DNA from: Fulvia fulva
Taxonomy: Eukaryota > Ascomycota > Dothideomycetes > Mycosphaerellales > Mycosphaerellaceae
Assembly: GCF_020509005.1 (NCBI RefSeq)
Contig: NC_063019.1
Coordinates: 868,001 to 932,000, forward strand
Direction of reading: 5' to 3'
Length of the DNA stretch: 64,000 nucleotides
Below are positions 34,701 through 47,209 of the stretch, piece after piece (position 1 is the stretch's first letter; each line of letters opens with the position of its first letter). Both the position numbers and the translations under genes were made by a program. The notes under the pieces are model-generated. The model ran no database searches. It saw only the letters and a program-made list of their open reading frames with translations, and was not told the DNA's origin.

Positions 34701-36789
34701 GTTTAGAAGGAATAGGGATAGGATCTTTCTTATTAGTAACTCTATAAAGGTCTCTTAGTAGTCCCTTGCTAAGGTGTATATATCTTCTATACTATAGCTC
34801 CTACTAATCTTCGGACTTAGTATTAGCTATAGCGGTGCCGTCACGTTCTTAAGGGAGTATACTAGTATACTATAGCTTAAAACCTCCGAGATCGAGTAGA
34901 TAAACGGTACTCCTCCTCGAAGTTTGGTCTAGACAACGGGTTTACTAGATAAGGATTTTAGGGTAAAACTAGGTAGTTAGATAGCAAACTATTAGTTGAA
35001 CTAATTCTACGAAACAAGACTAACTCTAAGGCTAGGAACAAACAAGACATTTTCTAAGACAATTTGCTTTCTAGAAGGACTACCTATTACTACACTTCCT
35101 ATATATATAGCTTATAAATAGCCACCCCTAACCTTGATCCACTTCCTCTTTTAAAGAGGCTTTAGTGTCCTAAATAGTGAATCTTAGTCAGTTATATATA
35201 ATGAAGCATAAGAGTTAAGCAACTACTCGGACGAGGGGTACTTACCCTTAGCTTCTATAGTAGAATAGGTAACCTTATCAATATCATTATCTTCTAATAG
35301 TATCTTAGAGTCTAATGCGTCTTCCTAGGTCATATAGGCCCTTATAGGCTTCTTACTAGAGGCGGCCTTTGGCTTACGGCTCTCCTTTATCTACTTTATA
35401 AGGTCCGTTATTACCTTAAGGACATTATAAAGGTTTAGTAATAATGACCTCCTACGAGGTAGTAACGGTTATCTTTTAGTAGGGTAGGTAACCCTAGCTA
35501 GTTTGTCCTTATTCCTAATAGCCTACTAAGCTATAGAAAGGTATAGACACTTGCTTATAAAATAGTCACTACCGTAGAGATAGTACGTAAGCGTGCTCTA
35601 GAAGCCCTTCTTAGCGAATATAGCTGTCCCTTAATAAATTATTGATTCTTGCTTCTCCCTAAGAATTATAAGGATGTCTTGTAGTAAGAGAATCACCGAG
35701 GCATTAATTGTATCGCGAACTGAGCTAAATGAGTCTAGTAGAGCTACTAAGAGTTGCTAGATCTTTCTGTCCTTAGTCTTAATGTCTTAGAACTAAGGCG
35801 AGATTAAAACAGCCCTTCTTACAATTAAGCTAAGCTCCTACTAGGCGTTATCTATAGACTAGTCCTCTATTATCACGAAATTGGTGTATTGCTGAAGCAA
35901 ACTTCTTCTAGTAGTAAGAAGTCTTTTCTTATATTTAGCTTTAGCCTATTCCTATAACTCCTTTATATACCGGATCTCGTATATTATCTATTAATCATCT
36001 GTCGACAGACAGATATACATCCTATATAGGGCCGTTATATTGTACCGTCTATATAATGCCTTCCTTATCGCTTGATCTAAAGGAAGAGATGACTCCGATA
36101 ATATAGAGGGTGTCGCTATAGATAGGGTTATAGCGGGAATGTCCGTAATAATGTCTTCGAGGACCTAGTTAACCTACTTTAATACTAGGTATATTCTTAT
36201 TAGCTTGAACTATGTTTCGTAGTTCTCTCTTATTAGAATAGGTACTACTCTCTTTCTTAAGAACCTAGTCTCGTTCTCTATTTTTTTATAAGTTAAGGGA
36301 CAGGTTAGCTACCCTTAGGTAAAAGGATGTATTCGGTCGTACGCGATCGGATCGAAATAGGATAAATTAAACGCGAGGTTAATAGCGGAGAGGATAGCTA
36401 TCCGCCGGGAAGGGGAGGAAAGTCGGTCGGTAAGGATCGTATTAGTACTAAGACACTATAGCGTAACTCTCTTAGTAGAGGGGGTTTCTAAGACACTACG
36501 ACTCTCTTAGAATAAACAGTTAATCGATACGAACGCGATGTCCGGAGAGCGACTCTTCTTAGTAAGCTCGCCTACTTATCTAAGGTATTAGTATAGGCTC
36601 CCTAACTCGGAGTCTAATAGTACCTTACTAGGATCTTTTACGTCTTATATATACCTATAGCACGGCTATAGCTTCCTGTATAAGGCGGGTACGGCCTCTA
36701 GTCTGCCTTTCTTTTGTTCTAAAGAGGAATAACTCTAATACGACTTTATCGAGGGTAAAATACCGAGTTACTAACCCGGGCTTATAACC

Positions 36790-37023
36790 TATTAAATAGG
36801 TACGAGTTACGTAGTAGTAGAAGACGGCGGATTATACGAAAGACAAAGAAGGACCTAATAGGATAGCGTATATCTATATATAGTATCGCTAGTATTAGTA
36901 TAGGTAGATACTAGGTATCCGGATGTTTGCTAGCCTATAGGCTAGTAAACCCTAGTCACGTGATCTAGTTATATAACACACCTATACCTATATACTTGAC
37001 CTACGGCCTATATATTCTTAACA
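36790..37023 (-). repeat. Copia-4 5' LTR
   Basis: 234 bp, same as 31488-31721 with a few differences, and still ends TTCTTAACA. A primer-binding site in mutated form (CCCGGGCTTATAACC on the plus strand) lies at 36775-36789. Confidence 0.9.
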
Positions 37024-37028
37024 TCTTC

Positions 37029-38072
37029 TATCTTATCCGTCTCCTTCGTTAGTCCGGTATCTTACTAACCGTTAGTTATCTTTTTAAAGTAGCCGCCTAC
37101 GGATCTTTATAAGTACTAGTTTTAGGCTCGTAGTTATTAACTAGTAGAAGAGCTATAGGTACCTACGTAATTAATTCGTATAGCCCTCCTATAGTTACTA
37201 GGTAAATCGTAGCTATTAACGAAGCGTTTACGACGTCTTTAGGTATATCCTTATTAGGAATCTACCCTAGTAGCGGCGTAAAGCCGGGTAGCCTATCCTT
37301 CGTAGGATCGTTATAGTAGAAGTCCGCGATAGAGGCGGCGGTAGTATCTATTAACTCCTTAGCGGGCTCCTAAGTAGGCTTACTATAACCTACCTATTAT
37401 ACTAGGTATTTATATCTTCGCTCTTTCCTCCTACTACGAAGTACTAGGCCTAGCGGTAGCGAGCTCTTAACGTCTAGTACCTCGTCTAACACCTATTACG
37501 CGCTCTTATCGCTATTATTATCCTCTACTTCGATCAGGGTAGGCGGTAGCTAAACTTAACTAGGGACTAGCGCGTAGGCTAGTTAGAGTAGATTAGTATT
37601 AAACCCGTTATAGAGATTACTAAGGGAGCGTAGTAGGTCTAGACGATACGTATCGTACGGTAGGACTTCTATAATCGCGTATAGCCCTACGTAGCGGTAG
37701 TCGAGCTTCTTTAATAGTCGCTTTGTTCGCTAGTTATACGTACTAAGGTAGAGTAGATCGCCGACCTCGTATCGTAGTATAATCGTACGGTAATCGTTAG
37801 TATAATCTACCTAGCTTACTTATACTATTACTATTCAATCCCGAAGTCTATATCTTAGGTTAGTTATACGGCGAGCGAATACGTTAGTAGATTATACGTC
37901 GAGCCTTTACTTATATAGTAGTAATACTTATAGTAGGTTAAGTTTAGTATTAGCGTATTATAGGTTCTTACTAATATTTACTATAAACGGGCTTACTCCT
38001 ATAGTCTTAGAGACGTAGTCGTTAGCGGTAAACTCTATAAAAGGTAACTAATCTAGCTAATTGTCCTATATA
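37029..38072 (-). pseudogene. Gypsy-A 3' pol: integrase C-terminus and chromodomain
   Basis: On the minus strand a chromodomain-like stretch, Y-K-Y-L-V-stop-W-V-G-Y-S-K-P-T-stop-E-P, lies around 37355-37440, where the stops replace K/Q or W codons. The segment runs parallel to Gypsy-B 51860-53180. Chromodomains guide integration of chromoviruses to heterochromatin. It is broken by many stops and interrupted on the right by the pogo-like element. Confidence 0.65.
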
Positions 38073-38083
38073 TAACGTGCTTT

Positions 38084-38167
38084 ACTACCGAGCGGGCTAT
38101 ACTACCGAGCGGGCTATACTACCGAGCGGGCTATACTACCGAGCGGGCTATACTACCGAGCGGGCTA
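38084..38167. repeat. Five tandem copies of a 17-bp unit in the pogo-like element's left end
   Basis: The unit ACTACCGAGCGGGCTAT occurs four times exactly and once shortened. The core CCGAGCGG is a CCG-N2-CGG inverted triplet. The derivatives at 60213 and 61288 have two copies. Confidence 0.95.
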
Positions 38168-38229
38168 CTTTTACTAAGAACTGTACCACTTTAACGGATA
38201 TAGCTATATAACTACTATTATAGCGTATA

Positions 38230-39873
38230 TTGTCTTTAAACGAGGCCAAACTGACCTTAGCTGTCTAGGCTACGAAACGCGACGCGACAATTACGAATCG
38301 ACTTGCTATAAAGGTATACGACGCGTCTCAAACTATACTAGGGTATCGATTGAATAGACGACCTCCTCGGGGTAACTACGAGCTTAATTCGAAGAAGCTT
38401 ATAGAGCTAGAAGAGAGGGTGATACTTGAGTATATACTCGAGCTAGATCTTAGAGGTTTCCCGCTATTAAAGGCTAGGATACGAGCAATAACCGGTTTAT
38501 TACTATAAGAGAAGGGTCTTAAGCCTACTAGTCTTAATTAGATAGACAGGTTCATTAGGCGGCATCGTAAGCTAAAGGTTCGTATAATACGTAGATACGA
38601 TTGTTAGCGAGCCCTAATAGAAGATCTAGACATTATCGAGAGGTAGTTCTTACTTATACGTAATATAAAGGAGAAGTATAGCATCCTTAACTAGGACACC
38701 TATAACTTCGACGAGATAGGGTTTATAATAGGTGTCATTACGTCTTAGAGCGTCGTTACGGGTTCAGAAAGGCGTAGTAGAAAGAGGAAGGTCGTTTAAT
38801 AGGGTAATAGAGAATAGGCAGTAGTAATTAAGACTATCTATATAGACGGAATAGCGCTCCTACCCTACGTTATCCTTATAGGCAAATAGTACATTAGTAC
38901 CTAGTACTAAGACGGCAACTTAGGTCTAGACTAGACAATCGGGCTAATAGAGAACGGCTAGACTAATAATAAGTTCGGTATACGGTAGCTAGAGCATTTC
39001 TAGAAGTATACTATAGCTCGTACGACTAGGGTATAGAGACTACTTATTATCGATAGCTACGAGAGCTATAACTCGAAGGCATTCTAGAATCTGTATAAGG
39101 AATATAAGATCTTGGCCCTATATATACTATCGTACGCCTCGTACTTACTCTAGCCATTAGATGTAGGTTACTATTCGCCTTTAAAGAAGGTATACGGTGC
39201 TTAGCTCTCGGGCTTAGTACGCTAGCGCATCACTTATATCGACAAAGTAGAGTTCCTACGCGCCTTCCGGGCAGCCTATGACGCTGTATTTAGACAGGAG
39301 AATATCCTATCGAGCTTCAGAGGCGCTAGTTTGGTTCTATTCAATCTATAGGCAGTGATAGACAAGCTTAATGTCAAGCTACGTACGCTAACCCCTCTAG
39401 CTCCGGACTCTACCCCTTAGGAGTCGAAGACACTACGAACTACAAAAGAATTCGACTCTTAATCGATACTAGTAACGAACAAAATGCGTGCCCGGGCAGG
39501 TTCATCGCCAAACTCGTTATAGGAAGGGGTGCATCAGCTTGTGAAAGGGAGTAGAGAGATAGTACATTAGATGGCTCTTATACGAAGCGAGATTAGTGAG
39601 CTACGTAAGTCTAACGAGGCCCTTATATAGCGAAAAGCACGAAAGCGCAAGTACATTCAGTCTAGAGGGTCTCTAACCTTCGATGATACGTCGCAATTGA
39701 TACCTCCAGAGGATACTAGGAGGCAGGAAGTGAGTAGAGAGTCGCTAGATAGTGTTCGGCTAGCACTAAGGCTACGACGCTATAAGCGATATAGCGAGTC
39801 GGGGCATAACGTACGCACCTATCAAGTAGACTTACTAGATAGCGAAGAATCTGAAGAGGAATTGTCCTCCTAG
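38230..39873 (+). pseudogene. pogo/Fot1-like DDE transposase, many stops
   Basis: One frame ends at TAG 39871-39873; the start is unclear. Order: N-terminal CENP-B-type helix-turn-helix region (R-R-P-P-R-G-N-Y, then L-E-E-R-V-I-L, then I-R-R-Y), then DDE_1 catalytic domain with N-F-D-E-I-G-F (first D), L-I-I-D-S-Y-E-S-Y (second D) and P-L-D-V-G-Y-Y-S-P-L-K (third D), then a basic C-terminus (R-K-A-R-K-R-K-Y-I-Q). In-frame TAG/TAA stops (for example 39460-39462, CAA to TAA) are RIP-type. It would bind the terminal repeats and cut and paste the element, but is inactive here. Confidence 0.85.
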
Positions 39874-40041
39874 TAACGATTCTGTAGGATGTCGTCGTGT
39901 TAAGATACCGTCGTAATCAAAGTGGAAGTGGTACAGTTCTTGGCAAAAGTGGCCCGCTCGGTGGTGTGGCCCGCTCGGTAGTGAAGCACGTTATATATAT
40001 TTTACGACTATATACTAGTCAGGATCCTCGCTAGAGACACG

Positions 40042-41085
40042 ATGATAGCGATCGCAGGAAACGACCAGGAGCAGGAGAGTAACGAGTGGAAGGAGGTCTG
40101 CAGGAAGGCAGAAACAATGGTAATGGCAGGAGATGGCGAGCACCTAGAAAGAGCACTTAAGGGGATGATTTTGGAGCTCCTTAGAGGGCTAAAGGCACTA
40201 AGGAGCCAAACAGGACAGATCATTAACAGGACAGTAGCAGCAGTAGCAAAGAAGAGGACATAGGAAGGCCAGAAACTAAGCTAACCAACCTGGGCAGCAG
40301 TTGCATCCCAAAACCCTCCCCCCTAGAAAACAGCTATCAAGGTCTACATTTCCGACCAGCGAGAGCAGAAAGAGATTAAGGGCCTGTTAGGCAAGGAGAT
40401 CATACAGAAGATTGGGATATAAGGCATCATTGGAGCCAGGAAAGAGAAGGGAGGTGTCCTTAAGCTGTTCACAGCACAGGAGCAAGACAGGAAGAGGCTA
40501 GAGACACAGAAGGAGTGGACAGTCAAACTACGCAAGACGGCTAAGGTCTCACACTAACAAAATATGGTTATTGCCTATAGGATGACCACAAAGTTTGACA
40601 TTGAAGGAGACCTTAAGAGGCTGCAGGACCAGAACTAGGCTGTATGCCCAGGGCTACAGATCACGAAAGCAGCATAGGTCAACAGAAAGACAAAGGACAC
40701 AAAGAGAGAGTCTTCTCTAGTGCTCTGGATAGGCACTATAGAAGAGGCAAACACCGTGCTTAACAAGAGCATCTTCTAGGAATGTGAAAGAATGGACACA
40801 GAAATCTATAGAAGCACCTACAGACTACTACAATGTTTCAAGTGCCAACAGTATAGTCATATCTCTACTAGATGCCCAAGCCAAAAGGACACTTGTTCCC
40901 ACTGTGCTAGTAGCCACAAAGTACAGAATTGCACAGCCCCAAAGAGTGAAGCCAGATGTGTATGCTGTGGAAAGAAACACCCTTCCTGGTCCCAAGACTG
41001 CACAGCTAGGTTTGAGGCAAAGAGGAGGGCAAGAGAAGCCAGGATCAACACCCCTATCAGATTCCAGACAGGGACAATCACCTAA
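40042..41085 (+). pseudogene. LINE-C ORF1 (Gag-like, CCHC knuckles)
   Basis: One frame runs from ATG 40042 to TAA at 41083-41085 and is interrupted by several stops (for example TAG 40261-40263). The C-terminal part has three zinc-knuckle-like clusters: C-F-K-C...H...C, C-S-H-C...H...C and C-V-C-C...H...C, around 40834-41010. Such proteins bind the LINE RNA. The N-terminal part is charged and helical. Confidence 0.82.
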
Positions 41086-41297
41086 GAACCCCTAAGGACT
41101 GTCTACAACCCTCTGAAAAGAGGCAGAACAGAAGAGACCACACAGGCCCAAGGCCACCCTACGATAGGTAGACCAAAATCAATTGTAGTTGTAGGAAGAG
41201 ACCCGTCACAAAGCAGGCTCAACCTTACCACAATCCCAAATAGCAGCCAGCAGCAGGAAGCACGAGAAGACCAGCAGGAGACCAGCATAGATGAGTC

Positions 41298-44200
41298 ATG
41301 ATTGAGACACCCAATCTTACCACTATCTAGTACAATGTCAACAAAAGCCAGCACAAGGTCCAGAGAAGCTTTCTCTAAGCACTGGACCTAAAGAAACACC
41401 TAGTCATTACAGTCCAGGAACCTTGGATTAATAGCAAATCTAACAGACCATCTACTGCTAACGACCTAAGGTACCACACACTCCTAGCCAAACAAGGCAC
41501 CCCTAGAACATGTATGTACATCAGCAAAGAGATGGCAACAGACAGCTAGGAACAAATCCAACAGGAAGGGGGAGACATCACCTCAGTCAGACTCAACACC
41601 AACCAAGGCAGCATCCACATCCACAGTGTATACAACCCACCCCCTAGCTCCAGAAGCAGCACCCAGCTAGGCATACTACAACAGCTGCCAGACATCTTGC
41701 AGAGTGACTCCCAACACATCGTGCTGGGAGACTTCAACTTGCACCATCCTACATAGGGATCAGACTTTGCACCTGCCCATCACTTCCTAGCTAACAGACT
41801 CCTCTCCACTACCTAAAGCAACAACATGCACCTAGTTACCCTAAAGGGCCTAACTACCTGGTCACAGAGAGCAAGCTCAAGCACCATTGACCTGTGCTTT
41901 GCATCACATGATCTGCAGCAGAAGGTCACCAGATGCTAGGTTAACCAGGACTTGGAGTCCTCATCAGATCACCTCCCAAGTCAGGTGGAGTTTGAAACAC
42001 AGACACAGCAGGAAGGAGACCTAGAACCTCAGCTAGCCTGGAAAGCAGCCAACTGGGAACAGATCAGACAAGACCTGGAACAGAAGCTAGCTGGACTAGA
42101 GACCAGGAGACTGGAAACAGCCTTAGACATAGACTAAGCAGTGGCAGAACTGGTTAGAACAATGCAGGAAACTGCAGCAGCCCACACCAGAGAAAAGAAA
42201 CAGTCACTGTACCAGAAGCCATTCTGGACAAAGGAATGCTCAGAGAAGGTCAAGGCAGCCAGGCAGGCCAGGAGAGCCCTTACCTAGAGTCACTCCCAGG
42301 AAGCATGGGACAGATACAACCAGGCAACCAGAGACAAGAAGGCCCAGATCAAGAGGGACAAGATGCTGGAGTGGAGGTCAACAGTTGGATCCATTACCCA
42401 GAATCCTGAGAAGATGTGGAAACTAGCAAAGTGGGCAAGACAACCCACACAGGACAGAAACATGCTGCCCTAGTTTCCAAACATTGAAGACCAGGAAGGA
42501 GTAATCCAACACACTCTCCCAGGAAAGGCACAGGCATTAGGGAAACATTTCTTTAGCACACAGGTAGAAGCTGACCTGCAGGATCTGGAGGGCAGTGTGT
42601 ATCTAACACTACTAGAGCAATCCTGCATAGTGGGAGAGGGAGAGATCAAGAGCATCATTAAGAGACTCTCAGGAAACAAGGCCCCAGGACCAGATGGGAT
42701 TCCAAACTTGTTCATCAAGACATGCAAGGACTAGATCTCCCCTGCACTGTCAAACATCTTTTCACAGTGCATAGCCCAAGGACACTGCCCTAAACACTTC
42801 AAGGAGTCACTGACTATAGTCTTGAGAAAACCACAGAAAGAGGACTACACAAAGTTAAAGGCATACAGACCTATTGCCTTGCTCAACACACTAGGCAAAC
42901 TCCTAGAAAAGATCATAGTAGAAAGGCTGACAAACCTAGCTGAAGAACATGGAATCCTTCCTGAAGAACAGATAGGAGGCAGGAAACAAAGATCAACACT
43001 AACAGCTGTAGAACTTATTATAGAGCAGATCAAGACCCTATAGCACTTTAGGAACAACAAAGCAGCCACACTCCTCTCACTGGACATATCAGGAGCCTTT
43101 AATAATGTCTCACACCAGAGGCTGATCTAAATCCTGAAACAGAAGGCTATCCCTAACTAGACAGTCCAGTTCATCCAGTCCTTCCTTAGAGGCAGAACCA
43201 CAAGACTAAGACTGGGCAGATACAAATCTGACAGCATGCCTATAGAGACAGGAATCCCACAGGGATCAACAATGTCTCCAATCCTGTTTCTCCTCTTTAT
43301 AGTAGACCTGCCAGCAAAGCTAAACTCTAGAAACACATCAGCCTCAGGGTTTGTGGATGACACAAACATCCTAGCCTGGTTAGACAGCATAGAAGAGAAC
43401 TGCAGAATCTTGTAGAAGAAACACAAGGAATGTGAGGAATGGGCCAGGAAACATAGAGCCAGATTTGCCCTAGAGAAGTATCAACTCATCCACTTCAGTA
43501 GAGCTAGAAACAGACACAATATGCAAGCCCTAATCACCATTCAGGGACACATAACAGAACCCTTAAGTGAATTAAGGGTGCTGGGAATATGGCTTGATCC
43601 AAAGCTCAGCTGGGGACCACAGGTCAAGAAAGCATAGGCAAGAGCAGACAACAACAGGCAATCAATTGACAGGCTTACAGCCTCTATATAGGGAGCCACA
43701 TTTGCGAAAGCAAAGGTTATATACAAGGCCATTGTGAAGCCAGCCATGCTCTATAGAGCCCAGATCTGGTCAGCCCAAGACAAGATCCCAAAGAGAATTG
43801 CAGATCCCATCAGCAGAGCCCAAGCCTCCTGTCTGAAAAAGGTGCTTGGAGCATACAAGTCAACTCTAACAAGGGTGGTCGAAATAGAGTCTGGCTCCCC
43901 ACCAGCCAAGCTCTACCTTCAAGGGTTGAGATACCAGTATGCAGGAAAGACGTCTACATACCCAGCCTAGCTAGTAATCCAGAAGGCAGTCAACAAAATC
44001 AGGAGCTAGTGCACAAGAAGGCACAGACAAGCAAGACCCAATCCAGCCCTACAGAAGCAGCAGGACCTGCAGAAGTTCAAAGAACTAATAGAACAGCTGC
44101 ACCTAGCCCAGCAGGAACAGGACAGAAGGGCTCAAGGGAGAGGATCAGCAGCCAGCCAAGGGAAGAAGCAACAGTCTCTAGCTGAAAGGATGGCAGGACT

Positions 44201-44837
44201 CCTCTAGAAGACTGAATAGACAAGAACCCCACAGAGGCCAGGAACCCTAAAGGCACTCCAACAGTTTGGTAGCCACAACTACCTACTGTACTCAGACCTG
44301 ACCAGGTCAGAAGCAAGCATAGCAATACAAATCCGCTCTGAACACATCGGAGTCAGGGCATACCTACATCAGAGAAAAGTCCCAGGTATCGAAGACAAGA
44401 GTTGCCTATGCGGCTACCTGTCCCAGAATGTCGAACATAGACTTCTGGTTTGCAAAGAATGGAGTACAGGGAGAGGTGAATAGAGGGCAAGGGCAAGGAA
44501 TAGAAACTTCTAAGCCATGATCAGCAATAAGGGAGACCTCTAGAGAATTACAAGGTGGATTATCCACTAAGGATTTTTGGAGCAGTTCTCTCTTACTAGG
44601 GAAACAGAGAGATGGATTGAGGAGAGAAAGAAGGAGGAGGAGAGCAGGAAGAGGGGGACAACTCCAGGGTTGCAGACAAGGTAGTCAGAGGCTAACCACT
44701 ATGACACTAGTGCACCCTAATGGAAGGAAAACTAAGAACTCATAGCAAGGAAGCTATTAGAGAAGGAGAGGAGGTTTTTACCTAGAAACAGGTTTCCTAC
44801 CTTATGCAGCAACATATATAGACATAAACCCGTATAG
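41298..44837 (+). pseudogene. LINE-C ORF2 (APE endonuclease and reverse transcriptase)
   Basis: One frame from ATG 41298, broken by TAG stops. The N-terminal APE-type endonuclease has L-G-D-F-N-L-H-H-P, S-T-I-D-L and S-S-D-H-L-P. RT follows, with P-G-P-D-G-I-P, Y-R-P-I-A-L-L-N, D-I-S-G-A-F-N, G-I-P-Q-G-S and G-F-V-D-D-T-N (43347-43367). Near the C-terminus is a C-L-C-G...H...C cluster (about 44404-44450). I do not see a clear RNase H domain. It nicks target DNA and copies LINE RNA in place; inactive here. Confidence 0.85.
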
Positions 44838-44867
44838 GCCGGAGGGCACCACAACGGGTAAATGAAT

Positions 44868-44880
44868 CATCTATCTATCT
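44868..44880 (+). repeat. (ATCT)n tail of LINE-C
   Basis: Tandem ATCT units at the 3' end, as in LINE-A although the bodies are diverged. Confidence 0.8.
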
Positions 44881-44886
44881 ATATAC

Positions 44887-47209
44887 GATCTTAAAGAAAA
44901 ATTGTGATAGGAATTCGGCCTATCTCGCTTGTCGACGATTTAGGTATTTCGAACTTATAAAGTACTCGAGGTTCTTATAGTCGCTATATATAAGTATAGG
45001 GCGGCCGCTCGGGTCTTATAGGTTTTCGAAGTCGGATTCTTTATCGATATTACCTACTATAAGCTTAGGTCTCTATTCTTCAAAAGCTTTAATAATAGTA
45101 AGTAGCTCCTTATTATAGATATCGTAATTACATTCTTACGGGCTTATTTTCTTAGATAAGTATACGATTGGTCTTAAGATGTTGCCCTTATCGTATTAAG
45201 ACAGTACCGCCGTAGTGACGAAGTCGCTAGTATCTATTTTAAGGACGGTTCTACGCCCTAGAACGAATATTATAAGGACAGTACCTTCTATATCGGTAAA
45301 CGTTTACTTTAGCCTATCGAAGGCCTTTAATACTCTTTAGTCTACTACTAAGGTATGTCTTTCTTAGTTAGCTTTACTATAGGCAGGACTATCTTGCTAT
45401 AGTCCTTAATAAAGCGCCGATAAAAGCCGGAGAAGCTATTAAACGTAAGGATATCTTTGATATTAGCCGGTATCCTCTATTCTCGTATCGCTTACACCTT
45501 AGCCAGATCTATTAAGACTCCGTCCTTACTAATAATAAGACCTAAGTACTTAGTAGATTAGATATGAAACTCGTACTTAGTAATATCGAGTTATAGGCCG
45601 GCCTCGCCGTATTTCTAGAGCACCTTCTTTATATATTCGATATATTCTTCTAAGGTATTACTAAATATTAAGATGTCGTCGAGGTATACCGAGGCGAAGT
45701 TATCTAAGAACTCCCTTAGGGCATCGTTAATATAAGAATAAAACGTCCCTAGGGCGTTATATAGACTAAACGGTATTATAAGGTATTTAAACTATCTATA
45801 TCTCGTAGTAAAAGCTATTAGCTATTCTAAGCCTTTAGTAATCCGTATACGATTAAAGGCTACGAGAATATCGAGTTTAGTAAAGTACTTCTTTCCTACG
45901 ATACGGTTAAGGGTATCCTATATAAGGGGAATTGGATATCTTGACTTAATATTACGTTCGTTTATACTACGATAGTCGATATATACTCGTAGGCCTCTAC
46001 TAGGTTTCTTAACGATAAGGACTAGTAAAGAGGTATCTACCCTACCTTAGTATTGGCGTATACCCTTCTAGGCAAGCTATTCGTTGACCTAATAGGCGAT
46101 GATCTTATCTTCTTAGTTTAATATACGGTATAGTCTACTAAATAGAGGAGTCGCGCTAGGTTTAAGCTTAATCTCGTAATCTATACCTAGCCGGTAAGGT
46201 AGAAGCTCCTTCGCGTCTTACTTTAAGAAGCAATACGCGAAGTTATAATAGATAGGTAGGAGGTGATCCTTTAGATCGATAACTTCCTTCTTCTTCTCTA
46301 TAAACCTATCTATATCGGACTACGTATATATCTTATAGGCGGAAAGTGTCGGACTAACGCGTTACGCTACTAGTATAAACGCCGCTATACGTATATCTAG
46401 CCGTTCGATAGTCTTGTTATTAGATAGTATTCTATAGCCGGTATTAGGTATATAGAGTACGACATTACGTATATTTCGAGTACTTATCGTATAAGATATT
46501 AGAGGGTCTATTATACGTAGATCCCCTAGTTACTAAGGTTCGTTCTTATCGAATATAAACATTATATAGGCTTCGGCTCCCTTTCGCTTAGCTATCTTCT
46601 CGATCGCTTCCGCGCTAACTTCCTAGATATTAATATCCGGTAGTATCGGTATAGTTACTTTATCGGCGGGTAGCGTAGTCGACGGCGATATCGAGTAAGT
46701 ACGTAGGCGCCGACGCGGCTTCGTAATTATGCCGGAGGTCATTATCTATACTAGATCTCCTTTATTATTCCCTATAGTAGCTCGGAAGGGTAGTTGTATT
46801 AGTAATATAGTCTCGAACTTCTAAATAGTAACTATAGGCTCTTATCCTTTATTATTAACACTTTAGGCCTAAACTAGCTTGCTATCCTATAGGTAATACT
46901 CCTTATAGTACTCCGAGTTAAGTATTATTATACTAGAGGCAAAGTAGATACCTAGTTAGTATTCGTCGTACTAGAGCCTTCCGAGTACAATATCGTATTT
47001 AAGATAAGTTACCTAGAAAGTTCTTATCTCTATATAACCGTTACTAAGTATAAGCTCTAGGTTTATACGGTATTCTATTATTTCTTTAGCTATTAATCTA
47101 TTTACTAACCCGAGAGCTAGTAGGTTATTAAGCTTAATTAGAGGTAGGTTATGTTTTTACGTATAGGAGAAGTCGATATATTTAGAGTTAGTACTATTAT
47201 TAAGGAAAG
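44887..47209 (-). pseudogene. Gypsy-A RNase H, reverse transcriptase and protease region
   Basis: On the minus strand the RT catalytic box V-Y-L-D-D-I-L-I-F is readable at about 45660-45690. The region runs parallel to Gypsy-B 54140-56450. RNase H lies left of it and the protease/gag side to the right. Stops are everywhere. The right end, 47195-47209, is the left copy of the target duplication of the LINE chimera. Confidence 0.75.

Larger units (their letters stand above)
31488..37023 (-). mobile_element. Copia-4, full-length but heavily RIP-mutated Copia element
   Basis: 5,536 bp with 234-bp LTRs (31488-31721 and 36790-37023) and a perfect TCTTC target duplication (31483-31487 and 37024-37028), inserted in the 3' pol part of Gypsy-A. 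It aligns along its length with Copia-2, so it is the same family with most CA/TG turned to TA. The gag-pol frame is unreadable. For example, in the 60 bases at 33001 there are about a dozen TA, one TG and no CA. Confidence 0.93.
38075..39991 (+). mobile_element. pogo/Fot1-like DNA transposon
   Basis: 1,917 bp with terminal inverted repeats ACGTGCTTTACTACCGAGC (left) and ACGTGCTTCACTACCGAGC (right, complement), flanked by TA (38073-38074 and 39992-39993), the Tc1/mariner target. It carries a single transposase frame. Five copies of a 17-bp unit lie inside the left end but only two inside the right. Mutation is heavier in the left part than in the right. Confidence 0.9.
40016..44878 (+). mobile_element. 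LINE-C, Tad1-like LINE with ORF1 and ORF2, lightly RIP-mutated
   Basis: 4,863 bp ending in an ATCT tail. A probable 8-bp target duplication CTATATAC lies at 40008-40015 and 44879-44886, overlapping the tail. It is related to LINE-A by protein motif but clearly diverged in sequence, and it lacks the LINE-A 5' region. Many codons are intact; stops are mainly TAG at former TGG or CAG codons. It sits in the gap where Gypsy-A has lost its integrase core. Confidence 0.85.

Noticed and set aside
38084..38167. CRISPR-like direct repeats
   Set aside because: The 17-bp units are adjacent with no spacers, lie in a transposon end, and the genome is eukaryotic.
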